A stretch of 64,000 bases of DNA from Chrysopilus asiliformis (lineage: Eukaryota; Arthropoda; Insecta; Diptera; Rhagionidae). The notes under the pieces are model-generated. The model saw only the letters and a program-made list of their open reading frames with translations. It had not been told where the DNA came from and made no database searches. Location: contig OZ035960.1 in the NCBI GenBank assembly GCA_964034945.1, forward strand, positions 29,065,487-29,129,486, given 5' to 3'. This document shows positions 1 to 13,110 of this stretch, one piece after another (position 1 is the first letter of the stretch; the number at the start of each line of letters is the position of its first letter). A program made the translations under genes and the position numbers.

Positions 1-2818
1 GTACCTGGGTACCGAACCTGGGTACCTGGGTACCGTACCTGGGTACCGAACCTGGGTACCGAACCTGGGTACCGTACCTGGGTACCGTACCTGGGTACCG
101 TACCTGGGTACCGTACCTGGGTACCGTACCTGGGTACCGAACCTGGGTACCGAACCTGGGTACCTGGGTACCGTACCTGGGTACCTGGGTACCGTACCTG
201 GGTACCGAACCTGGGTACCGAACCTGGGTACCGTAACTGGGTACCGAACCTGGGTACCTGGGTACCGTACCTGGGTACCTGGGTACCGTACCTGGGTACC
301 GTACCTGGGTACCTGGGTACCGTACCTGGGTACCGAACCTGGGTACCGTACCTGGGTACCGAACCTGGGTACCGAACCTGGGTACCGAACATGGGTACCG
401 AACCTGGGTACCGAACCTGGGTACCTGGGTACCGAACCTGGGTACCTGGGTACCGTACCTGGGTACCGTAATTGGGTACCGAACCTGGGTACCGAACCTG
501 GGTACCGAACCTGGGTACCGAACCTGGGTACCGTACCTGGGTACCGAACCTGGGTACCGAACCTGGGTACCTGGGTACCGTACCTGGGTACCTGGGTACC
601 GTACCTGGGTACCGAACCTGGGTACCGAACCTGGGTACCGTAACTGGGTACCGAACTTGGGTACCTGGGTACCGTACCTGGGTACCGAACCTGGATACCG
701 AACCTGGGTACCGAACCTGGGTACCGAACCTGGGTACCGAACCTGGGTACCGAACCTGGGTACCGTACCTGGGTACCGTACCTGGGTACCGTACCTGGGT
801 ACCGAACCTGGGTACCGTACCTGGGTACCGAACCTGGGTACCGAACCTAGGTACCGAACCTGGGTACCGAACCTGGGTACCGTACCTGGGTACCGTACCT
901 GGGTACCGAACCTGGGTACCGAACCTGGGTACCGAACCTGGGTACCGAACCTGGGTACCGAACCTGGGTACCGAACCTGGGTACCGTACCTGGGTACCGA
1001 ACCTGGGTACCGAACCTGGGTACCGTACCTGGGTACCGAACCTGGGTACCGAACCTGGGTACCGAACCTGGGTACCGTACCTGGGTACCGAACCTGGGTA
1101 CCTGGGTACCGAGCCTGGGTACCGAACCTGGGTACCGAACATGGGTACCGAACCTGGGTATCGAACCTGGGTACCGAACATGGGTACCGAACCTGGGTAC
1201 CGAACATGGGTACCGAACCTGGGTACCGAACCTGGGTACCGAACCTGGGTACCGTACCTGGGTACCGAACCTGGGTACCGAACCTGGGTACCGTACCTGG
1301 GTACCGAACCTGGGTACCGAACCTGGGTACCGAACATGGGTACTGAACCTGGGTACCGAACCTGGGTACCGAACATGGGTACCGAACCTGGGTACCGAAC
1401 CTGGGTACCGTACCTGGGTACCGTACCTGGGTACCGAACCTGGGTACCGTACCTGGGTACCGAACCTGGGTACCGAACCTGGGTACCGAACCTGGGTACC
1501 GAACATGGGTACCGAACCTGGGTACCGAACATGGGTACCGAACCTGGGTACCGAACCTGGGTACCGAACCTGGGTACCGTACCTGGGTACCGAACCTGGG
1601 TACCGAACCTGGGTACCGTACCTGGGTACCGAACCTGGGTACCGAACCTGGGTACCGAACATGGGTACTGAACCTGGGTACCGAACCTGGGTACCGAACC
1701 TGGGTACCGAACCTGGGTACCGAACATGGGTACCGAACCTGGGTACCGTACCTGGGTACCGAACCTGGGTACCGTACCTGGGTACCGTACCTGGGTACCG
1801 AACCTGGGTACCGAACCTGGGTACCGAACCTGGGTACCGAACCTGGGTACCGTACCTGGGTACCGAACCTGGGTACCGAACCTGGGTACCTGGGTACCGA
1901 ACCTGGGTACCTGGGTACCGAACCCGGGTACCGAACCTGGGTACCGAACCTGGGTACCGTACCTGGGTACCGAACCTGGGTACCGTACCTGGGTACCGAA
2001 CCTGGGTAACCTGGGTACCTGGGTACCGAACCTGGGTACCTGGGTACCGAACCTGGGTACCTGGGTACCGTACCTGGGTACCGAACCCGGGTACCGAACC
2101 TGGGTACCGAACCTGGGTACCGAACCTGGGTACCGTACCTGGGTACCGAACCTGGGTACCGAACCTGGGTACCGAACCCGGGTACCGAACCTGGGTACCG
2201 AACCTGGGTACCGTACCTGGGTACCGAACCTGGGTACCGTACCTGGGTACCGAACCTGGGTAACCTGGGTACCTGGGTACCGTACCTGGGTACCGAACCT
2301 GGGTACCGAACCTGGGTACCTGGGTACCGTACCTGGGTACCGAACCTGGGTACCGTACCTGGGTACCGAACCTGGGTACCGAACCTGGGTACCGAACCTG
2401 GGTACCGAACCTGGGTACTGTACCTGGGTACCGAACATGGGTACCGAACCTGGGTACCGTACCTGGGTACCGTACCTGGGTACCGTACCTGGGTACCGTA
2501 CCTGGGTACCGAACCTGGGTACCGAACCTGGGTACCTGGGTACCGAACCTGGGTACCGTACCTGGGTACCGAACCTGGGTACCGAACCTGGGTACCGAAC
2601 CTGGGTACCTGGGTACCGAACCTGGGTACCGAACCTGGGTACCGTACCTGGGTACCGTACCTGGGTACCGATCCTGGGTACCGAACCTGGGTACCGAACC
2701 TGGGTACCGAACCTGGGTACCGAACCTGGGTACCGTACCTGGGTACCGAACCTGGGTACCGAACCTGGGTACCGTACCTGGGTACCGTACCCGGGTACCG
2801 TACCTGGGTACCGTACCT

Positions 2819-2838
2819 GGTTACCGAACCTGGGTAGC
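2819..2838 (+). repeat. Diagnostic GGTTACC/GTAGCG variant pair marking a recurring higher-order block
   Basis: A unit with GGTTACC followed one unit later by GTAGCG, then 8-bp units. The same pair recurs near 5273, 6176, 12044, 33672, 38507 and 40605, usually followed by the same order of 8-bp and CCCGGG units. The copies are therefore related by duplication of larger blocks, not by independent mutation. The spacing is irregular (roughly 2.4, 0.9, 5.9, 4.8 and 2.1 kb between neighbouring copies), so the higher-order structure is mosaic rather than a single fixed period. Confidence 0.75.
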
Positions 2839-5800
2839 GAACCTGGGTACCTGGGTACCGAACCTGGGTACCTGGGTACCGAACCTGGGTACCGTACCTG
2901 GGTACCGAACCTGGGTACCGAACCTGGGTACCGTACCTGGGTACCGTACCTGGGTACCGAACCTGGGTACCGAACCTGGGTACCGAACCTGGGTACCGAA
3001 CCTGGGTACCGTACCTGGGTACCGAACCTGGGTACCGAACCTGGGTACCTGGGTACCGAACCCGGGTACCGAACCTGGGTACCTGGGTACCGTACCTGGG
3101 TACCGAACCCGGGTACCGAACCTGGGTACCGAATCTGGGTACCGTACCTGGGTACCGAACCTGGGTACCGTACCTGGGTACCTGGGTACCGAACCTGGGT
3201 ACCTGGGTACCGAACCTGGGTACCTGGGTACCGAACCTGGGTACCGAACCCGGGTACCGAACCTGGGTACCGAACCTGGGTACCGTACCTGGGTACCGAA
3301 CCTGGGTACCGAATCTGGGTACCGAACATGGGTACCGAACCTGGGTACCGAACCTGGGTACTGTACCTGGGTACCGAACATGGGTACCGAACCTGGGTAC
3401 CGTACCTGGGTACCGTACCTGGGTACCGTAATTGGGTACCGTACCTGGGTACCGAACCTGGGTACCGAACCTGGGTACCGAACCTGGGTACCGAACCTGG
3501 GTACCGAACCTGGGTACCGTACCTGGGTACCGTACCTGGGTACCGAACCTGGGTACCGTACCTGGGTACCGAACCTGGGTACCGAACCTGGGTACCGTAC
3601 CTGGGTACCGTACCTGGGTACCGTACCTGGGTACCGTACCTGGGTACCGTACCTGGGTACCGAACCTGGGTACCTGGGTACCGAACCTGGGTACCGAACA
3701 TGGGTACCCAACCTGGGTACCGAACCTGGGTACCGAACCTGGGTACCGAACCTGGGTACCGAACCTGGGTACCGTACCTGGGTACCGAACCTGGGTACCG
3801 TACCTGGGTACCGTACCTGGGTACCTGGGTACCGTACCTGGGTACCGAACCTGGGTACCGAACCTGGGTACCGAACCTGGGTACCGAACCTGGGTACCTG
3901 GGTACCGAACCTGGGTACCTGGGTACCGTACCTGGGTACCGAACCCGGGTACCGAACCTGGGTACCGAACCTGGGTACCGAACCTGGGTACCGTACCTGG
4001 GTACCGAACCTGGGTACCGAACCTGGGTACCGAACCTGGGTAACCTGGGTACCTGGGTACCGTACCTGGGTACCGAACCTGGGTACCGAACCTGGGTACC
4101 TGGGTACCGTACCTGGGTACCGAACCTGGGTACCGTACCTGGGTACCGAACCTGGGTACCGAACCTGGGTACCGAACCTGGGTACCGAACCTGGGTACTG
4201 TACCTGGGTACCGAACCTGGGTACTGTACCTGGGTACCGAACCTGGGTACCGAACCTGGGTACCTGGGTACCGAACCTGGGTACCGTACCTGGGTACCGA
4301 ACCTGGGTACCGAACCTGGGTACCGTACCTGGGTACCGTACCTGGGTACCGAACCTGGGTACCGAACCTGGGTACCGAACCTGGGTACCGTACCCGGGTA
4401 CCGTACCTGGGTACCGTACCTGGTTACCGAACCTGGGTACCTGGGTACCGAACCCGGGTACCGAACCTGGGTACCGTACCTGGGTACCGAACCCGGGTAC
4501 CGAACCTGGGTACCGAACCTGGGTACCGTACCTGGGTACCGAAACTGGGTACCGTACCTGGGTACCTGGGTACCGAACCTGGGTACCGAACCTGGGTACC
4601 GTACCTGGGTACCGAACCTGGGTACCGAACCTGGGTACCTGGGTACCGAACCCGGGTACCGAACCTGGGTACCTGGGTACCGTACCTGGGTACCGAACCC
4701 GGGTACCGAACCTGGGTACCGAACCTGGGTACCGTACCTGGGTACCGAAACTGGGTACCGTACCTGGGTACCTGGGTACCGAACCTGGGTACCTGGGTAC
4801 CGAACCTGGGTACCTGGGTACCGAACCTGGGTACCTGGGTACCGAACCTGGGTACCGTACCTGGGTACCGAACCTGGGTACCGAATCTGGGTACCGAACA
4901 TGGGTACCGAACCTGGGTACCGAACCTGGGTACCGTACCTGGGTACCGTACCTGGGTACCGAACCTGGGTACCGTACCTGGGTACCGAACCTGGGTACCG
5001 AACCTGGGTACCGTACCTGGGTACCGTACCTGGGTACCGAACCTGGGTACCGAACATGGGTACCGAACATGGGTACCGTACCTGGGTACCGAACATGGGT
5101 ACCGAACCTGGGTACCGAACCTGGGTACCGAACCTGGGTACCGAACCTGGGTACCGAACATGGGTACCGAACATGGGTACCGAACCTGGGTACCGAACCT
5201 GGGTACCGAACCTGGGTACCGTACCTGGGTACCGTACCCGGGTACCGTACCTGGGTACCGTACCTGGTTACCGAACCTGGGTAGCGAACCTGGGTACCTG
5301 GGTACCGAACCTGGGTACCTGGGTACCGAACCTGGGTACCGTACCTGGGTACCGAACCTGGGTACCGAACCTGGGTACCGTACCTGGGTACCGAACCTGG
5401 GTACCGAACCTGGGTACCGAACCTGGGTACCGAACCTGGGTACCGTACCTGGGTACCGAACCTGGGTACCGAACCTGGGTACCTGGGTACCGAACCCGGG
5501 TACCGAACCTGGGTACCTGGGTACCGTACCTGGGTACCGAACCCGGGTACCGAACCTGGGTACCGAACCTGGGTACCGTACCTGGGTACCGAACCTGGGT
5601 ACCGTACCTGGGTACCTGGGTACCGTACCTGGGTACCTGGGTACCGTACCTGGGTAACCTGGGTACCTGGGTACCGTACCTGGGTACCGAACCTGGGTAC
5701 CGAACCTGGGTACCTGGGTACCGTACCTGGGTACCGAACCTGGGTACCGTACCTGGGTACCGAACCTGGGTACCGAACCTGGGTACCGAACCTGGGTACC

Positions 5801-8800
5801 GAACCTGGGTACTGTACCTGGGTACCGAACATGGGTACCGAACCTGGGTACCGTACCTGGGTACCGTACCTGGGTACCGTACCTGGGTACCGTACCTGGG
5901 TACCGTACCTGGGTACCGTACCTGGGTACCGAACCTGGGTACCGAACCTGGGTACCTGGGTACCGAACCTGGGTACCGTACCTGGGTACCGAACCTGGGT
6001 ACCGAACCTGGGTACCGAACCTGGGTACCTGGGTACCGAACCTGGGTACCGAACCTGGGTACCGAACCTGGGTACCGAACCTGGGTACCGTACCTGGGTA
6101 CCGAACCTGGGTACCGAACCTGGGTACCGTACCTGGGTACCGTACCCGGGTACCGTACCTGGGTACCGTACCTGGTTACCGAACCTGGGTAGCGAACCTG
6201 GGTACCTGGGTACCGAACCTGGGTACCTGGGTACCGAACCTGGGTACCTGGGTACCGAACCTGGGTACCGTACCTGGGTACCGAACCTGGGTACCGAACC
6301 TGGGTACCGTACCTGGGTACCGTACCTGGGTACCGAACCTGGGTACCGAACCTGGGTACCGAACCTGGGTACCGAACCTGGGTACCGTACCTGGGTACCG
6401 AACCTGGGTACCGAACCTGGGTACCTGGGTACCGAACCCGGGTACCGAACCTGGGTACCTGGGTACCGTACCTGGGTACCGAACCCGGGTACCGAACCTG
6501 GGTACCGAACCTGGGTACCGTACCTGGGTACCGAAACTGGGTACCGTACCTGGGTACCTGGGTACCGAACCTGGGTACCTGGGTACCGAACCTGGGTACC
6601 TGGGTACCGAACCTGGGTACCTGGGTACCGAACCTGGGTACCGTACCTGGGTACCGAACCTGGGTACCGAATCTGGGTACCGAACATGGGTACCGAACCT
6701 GGGTACCGAACCTGGGTACCGTACCTGGGTACCGTACCTGGGTACCGAACCTGGGTACCGTACCTGGGTACCGAACCTGGGTACCGAACCTGGGTACCGT
6801 ACCTGGGTACCGTACCTGGGTACCGAACCTGGGTACCGAACATGGGTACCGAACATGGGTACCGTACCTGGGTACCGAACATGGGTACCGAACCTGGGTA
6901 CCGAACCTGGGTACCGAACCTGGGTACCGAACCTGGGTACCGAACATGGGTACCGAACATGGGTACCGAACCTGGGTACCGAACCTGGGTACCGAACCTG
7001 GGTACCTGGGTACCGAACCTGGGTACCGAACCTGGGTACCGAACCTGGGTACCGAACCTGGGTACCGAACCTGGGTACCGAACCTGGGTACCGAACCTGG
7101 GTACCGTACCTGGGTACCGTACCTGGGTACCGAACCTGGGTACCGTACCTGGGTACCGAACCTGGGTACCGAACCTGGGTACCGTACCTGGGTACCGTAC
7201 CTGGGTACCGTACCTGGGTACCGTACCTGGGTACCGAACCTGGGTACCTGGGTACCGAACCTGGGTACCGAACATGGGTACCCAACCTGGGTACCGAACC
7301 TGGGTACCGAACCTGGGTACCGAACCTGGGTACCGAACCTGGGTACCGTACCTGGGTACCGAACCTGGGTACCGTACCTGGGTACCGTACCTGGGTACCT
7401 GGGTACCGTACCTGGGTACCGAACCTGGGTACCGAACCTGGGTACCGAACCTGGGTACCGAACCTGGGTGCCGAACCTGGGTACCGAACCTGGGTACCGA
7501 ACATGGGTACCGAGACTGGGTACGGAACCTGGGTACCGAACCTGGGTACCGAACCTGGGTACCGAACCTGGGTACCGAACCTGGGTACCGTACCTGGGTA
7601 CCGAACCTGGGTACCGAACCTGGGTACCGAACCTGGGTACCTGGGTACCGAACCTGGGTACCGAACATGGGTACCCAACCTGGGTACCGAACCTGGGTAC
7701 CGAACCTGGGTACCGAACCTGGGTACCGAACCTGGGTACCGTACCTGGGTACCTGGGTACCGTACCTGGGTACCGAACCTGGGTACCGAACCTGGGTACC
7801 GAACCTGGGTACCGAACATGGGTACCGTACCTGGGTACCGAACCTGGGTACCGAACCTGGGTACCGAATCTGGGTACCGAACCTGGGTACCGAACCTGGG
7901 TACCGTACCTGGGTACCGAACCTGGGTACCGAACCTGGGTACCTGGGTACCGAACGCGGGTACCGAACCTGGGTACCGAACCTGGGTACCGAACATGGGT
8001 ACCGAACCTGGGTACCGAACCTGGGTACCGTACCTGGGTACCGAACCTGGGTACCGAACCTGGGTACCGAACATGGGTACCGAACCTGGGTACCGAACCT
8101 GGGTACCGAACATGGGTACCGAACCTGGGTACCGAACATGGGTACCGTACCTGGGTACCGAACCTGGGTACCGAACCTGGGTACCGAATCTGGGTACCGA
8201 ACATGGGTACCCAACCTGGGTATCGAACCTGGGTACCGAACCTGGGTACCGAACCTGGGTACCGAATCTGGGTACCGAACCTGGGTACCGAACCTGGGTA
8301 CCGAACCTGGGTACCGAACATGGGTACCGTACCTGGGTACCGAACCTGGGTACCGAACCTGGGTACCGAACCTGGGTACCGAACCTGGGTACCTGGGTAC
8401 CGTACCTGGGTACCGAACCTGGGTACCGAACATGGGTACCGAACCTGGGTACCGAACCTGGGTACCGAACCTGGGTACCGAACATGGGTACCGAACCTGG
8501 GTACCGAACCTGGGTACCGAACCTGGGTACCGAACCTGGGTACCGAACCTGGGTACCGAACATGGGTACCGAACCTGGGTACCGAACCTGGGTACCGAAC
8601 CTGGGTACCGAACCTGGGTACCGAACCTGGGTACCGAACCTGGGTACCGAACCTGGGTACCTAACATGGGTACCGAACCTGGGTACCGAACCTGGGTACC
8701 GAACCTGGGTACCGAACCTGGGTACCGTACCTGGGTACCGAACCTGGGTACCGAACCTGGGTACCGTACCTGGGTACCGTACCTGGGTACCGAACATGGG

Positions 8801-9300
8801 TACCGAACCTGGGTACCGAACATGGGTACCGAACCTGGGTACCGAACCTGGGTACCGAACCTGGGTACCGTACCTGGGTACCGAACCTGGGTACCGAACC
8901 TGGGTACCGTACCTGGGTACCGTACCTGGGTACCGAACATGGGTACCGAACATGGGTACCGAACCTGGGTACCGAACCTGGGTACCGAACCTGGGTACCG
9001 AACCTGGGTACCGTACCTGGGTACCGTACCTGGGTACCGAACATGGGTACCGAACCTGGGTACCGAACATGGGTACCGAACCTGGGTACCGAACCTGGGT
9101 ACCGAACCTGGGTACCGAACCTGGGTACCGAACCTGGGTGCCGAACCTGGGTACCGAACCTGGGTACCGAACCTGGGTACCGAACCTGGGTACCGAACCT
9201 GGGTACCGTACCTGGGTACCGTACCTGGGTACCGAACCTGGGTACCGAACATGGGTACCGAACCTGGGTACCGAACCTGGGTACCGAACCTGGGTACCTG

Positions 9301-10372
9301 GGTACCGAACCTGGGTACCGAACCTGGGTACCGTACCTGGGTACCGTACCTGGGTACCGAACCTGGGTACCGAAAATGGGTACCGAACCTGGGTACCGAA
9401 CCTGGGTACCGAACCTGGGTACCGTACCTGGGTACCGTACCTGGGTACCGTACCTGGGTACCGTACCTGGGTACCGTACCTGGGTACCGTACCTGGGTAC
9501 CGAACCTGGGTACCGAACATGGGTACCGAACCTGGGTACCGAACCTGGGTACCGAACCTGGGTACCGAACCTGGGTACCGAACCTGGTTACCGAACATGG
9601 GTACCGAACCTGGGTACCGAACCTGGGTACCGAACCTGGGTACCGTACCTGGGTACCGTACCTGGGTACCGTACCTGGGTACCGAACCTGGGTACCGAAC
9701 CTGGGTACCTGAGTACCGTACCTGGGTACCGAACCTGGGTACCGAACCTGGGTACCGTACCTGGGTACCGAACCTGGGTACCGAACCTGGGTACCGAACC
9801 TGGGTACCTGGGTACCGTACCTGGGTACCGTACCTGGGTACCGAACCTGGGTACCGGACCTGGGTACCGTACCTGGGTACCGTACCTGGGTACCGAACCT
9901 GGGTACCGAAAATGGGTACCGAACCTGGGTACCGAACCTGGGTACCGAACCTGGGTACCGTACCTGGGTACCGTACCTGGGTACCGTACCTGGGTACCGT
10001 ACCTGGGTACCGTACCTGGGTACCGTACCTGGGTACCGAACCTGGGTACCGAACATGGGTACCGAACCTGGGTACCGAACCTGGGTACCGAACCTGGGTA
10101 CCGAACCTGGGTACCGAACCTGGTTACCGAACATGGGTACCGAACCTGGGTACCGAACCTGGGTACCGAACCTGGGTACCGTACCTGGGTACCGTACCTG
10201 GGTACCGTACCTGGGTACCGAACCTGGGTACCGAACCTGGGTACCTGAGTACCGTACCTGGGTACCGAACCTGGGTACCGAACCTGGGTACCGTACCTGG
10301 GTACCGAACCTGGGTACCGAACCTGGGTACCGAACCTGGGTACCTGGGTACCGTACCTGGGTACCGTACCTG
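9301..10372 (+). repeat. Two tandem copies of a 536-bp higher-order unit
   Basis: Rare variants recur at a constant 536-bp spacing: GAAAATGGG (9372 and 9908), a GGTTACCGAACAT junction (9588 and 10124) and CCTGAGTACC (9710 and 10246). The read is collinear from about 9301 to 9836 and from 9837 to 10372. A partial third start runs to about 10,394, where G-type CGGAC units begin. One unit near 9855 is already CGGAC in the second copy only. The pattern is that of a recent unequal-exchange duplication. Confidence 0.8.
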
Positions 10373-10389
10373 GGTACCGAACCTGGGTA

Positions 10390-10750
10390 CCGGACCTGGG
10401 TACCGGACCTGGGTACCGGACCTGGGTACCGGACCTTGGTACCGTACCGGACCTGGGTACCGGACCTGGGTACCGGACCTGGGTACCGAACCTGGGTACC
10501 GAACCTGGGTACCGAACCTGGGTACCGAACCTGGGTACCGAGCCTGGGTACCGAACCTGGGTACCGAACCTGGGTACCGAACCTGGGTACCGAACCTGGG
10601 TACCGAACATGGGTACCGTACCTGGGTACCGAACCTGGGTACCGAACCTGGGTACCTGGGTACCGAGCCTGGGTACCGAACGTGGGTACCGAACGTGGGT
10701 ACCGTACCTGGGTACCGTACCTGGGTACCGAACCTGGGTACCGAACCTGG
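10390..10750 (+). repeat. Isolated patch of G-type (CGGAC) satellite within A/T-type array
   Basis: A run of CGGAC units, a CCTTGG unit and an 18-bp unit (GGTACCGTACCGGACC core, near 10439-10455). They are followed by a GAGCC unit and two GAACGTGGG units (near 10,680 and 10,693). The same order of rare variants occurs at about 55.8-56.5 kb, where G-type units become dominant. Elsewhere in the first 42 kb I saw CGGAC only as an isolated unit at 9855. The patch is best read as a block copied over a long distance from, or into, the right-hand subfamily. Confidence 0.7.
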
Positions 10751-12542
10751 GTACCGAACCTGGGTACCGAACCTGGGTACCGTACCTGGGTACCGAACCT
10801 GGGTACCGTACCTGGGTACCGAACCTGGGTACCGAACCTGGGTACCGAACATGGGTACCGAACCTGGGTACCGAACCTGGGTACCGAACCTGGGTACCGA
10901 ACCTGGGTACCGAACCTGGGTACCGAACCTGGGTACCGAACCTGGGTACCGTACCTGGGTACCGAACCTGGGTACCGAACCTGGGTACCGAACCTGGGTA
11001 CCGAACCTGGGTACCGAACCTGGGTACCGAACCTGGGTACCGAACCTGGGTACCGAACCTGGGTACCGAGCCTGGGTACCGAACCTGGGTACCGAACCTG
11101 GGTACCTGGGTACCGTACCTGGGTACCGAACCTGGGTACCGTACCTGGGTACCGAACCTGGGTACCGAACCTGGGTACCGAACCTGGGTACCTGGGTACC
11201 GTACCTGGGTACCGAACCTGGGTACCTGGGTACCGAACCTGGGTACCGAACCTGGGTACCGAACCTGGGTACCGAACATGGGTACCGAACCTGGGTACCG
11301 AACCTGGGTACCGAACCTGGGTACCGTACCTGGGTACCGAACCTGGGTACCGAACCTGGGTACCGAACCTGGGTACCGAACCTGGGTACCGAACCTGGGT
11401 ACCGAACATGGGTACCGAACATGGGTACCGAACCTGGGTACCGAACCTGGGTACCGAACCTGGGTACCGAACCTGGGTACCGAACCTGGGTACCGAACCT
11501 GGGTACCGAACATGGGTACCGAACCTGGGTACCGAACCTGGGTACCGAACCTGGGTACCGAACCTGGGTACCGAACCTGGGTACCGTACCTGGGTACCGA
11601 ACCTGGGTACCGTACCTGGGTACCGTACCTGGGTACCGTACCTGGGTACCGAACATGGGTACCGAACCTGGGTACCGAACATGGGTACCGAACCTGGGTA
11701 CCGAACCTGGGTACCGAACCTGGGTACCGTACCTGGGTACCGAACCTGGGTACCGAACCTGGGTACCGTACCTGGGTACCGTACCTGGGTACCGAACATG
11801 GGTACCGAACATGGGTACCGAACCTGGGTACCGAACCTGGGTACCGAACCTGGGTACCGAACCTGGGTACCGTACCTGGGTACCGTACCTGGGTACCGTA
11901 CCTGGGTACCGAACCTGGGTACCGAACCTGGGTACCGAACCTGGGTACCGAACCTGGGTACCGAACCTGGGTACCGAACCTGGGTACCGTACCTGGGTAC
12001 CGAACCTGGGTACCGAACCTGGGTACCTGGGTACCGTACCTGGTTACCGAACCTGGGTAGCGAACCTGGGTACCTGGGTACCGAACCTGGGTACCTGGGT
12101 ACCGAACCTGGGTACCTGGGTACCGAACCTGGGTACCGTACCTGGGTACCGAACCTGGGTACCGAACCTGGGTACCGTACCTGGGTACCGTACCTGGGTA
12201 CCGAACCTGGGTACCGAACCTGGGTACCGAACCTGGGTACCGAACCTGGGTACCGTACCTGGGTACCGAACCTGGGTACCGAACCTGGGTACCTGGGTAC
12301 CGAACCCGGGTACCGAACCTGGGTACCTGGGTACCGTACCTGGGTACCGAACCCGGGTACCGAACCTGGGTACCGAACCTGGGTACCGTACCTGGGTACC
12401 GAACCTGGGTACCGTACCTGGGTACCGAACCTGGGTACCTGGGTACCGAACCTGGGTACCTGGGTACCGAACCTGGGTACCTGGGTACCGAACCCGGGTA
12501 CCGAACCTGGGTACCGAACCTGGGTACCGTACCTGGGTACCG

Positions 12543-13110
12543 AATCTGGGTACCGAACATGGGTACCGAACCTGGGTACCGAACCTGGGTACTGTACCTG
12601 GGTACCGAACATGGGTACCGAACCTGGGTACCGTACCTGGGTACCGTACCTGGGTACCGTAATTGGGTACCGTACCTGGGTACCGTACCTGGGTACCGTA
12701 CCTGGGTACCGTACCTGGGTACCGAACCTGGGTACCTGGGTACCGAACCTGGGTACCGTACCTGGGTACCGAACCTGGGTACCGAACATGGGTACCGAAC
12801 ATGGGTACCGTACCTGGGTACCGAACATGGGTACCGAACCTGGGTACCGAACCTGGGTACCGAACCTGGGTACCGAACCTGGGTACCGAACATGGGTACC
12901 GAACATGGGTACCGAACCTGGGTACCGAACCTGGGTACCGAACCTGGGTACCTGGGTACCGTACCTGGGTACCGAACCTGGGTACCGAACCTGGGTACCG
13001 AACCTGGGTACCGAACCTGGGTACCGAACCTGGGTACCGAACCTGGGTACCGTACCTGGGTACCGTACCTGGGTACCGAACCTGGGTACCGTACCTGGGT
13101 ACCGAACCTG
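12543..13110 (+). repeat. Paralogous empty copy of the transposon-bearing satellite block
   Basis: Unit by unit this block matches the satellite on both sides of element copy 1. The left flank (12543-12945) has the same order of GAATC, GAACAT, TACTGTACC, GTAATT and 8-bp units as 14995-15383, differing by one extra T-type unit. The right flank (from 12946) has the 8-bp unit, one T unit, six A units and then T,T,A,T,A, as after 16610. The interrupted site reads GAACCT-GGGTACCT here, with a single CT at 12944-12945. This fixes the element ends and the 2-bp target duplication. Confidence 0.88.
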
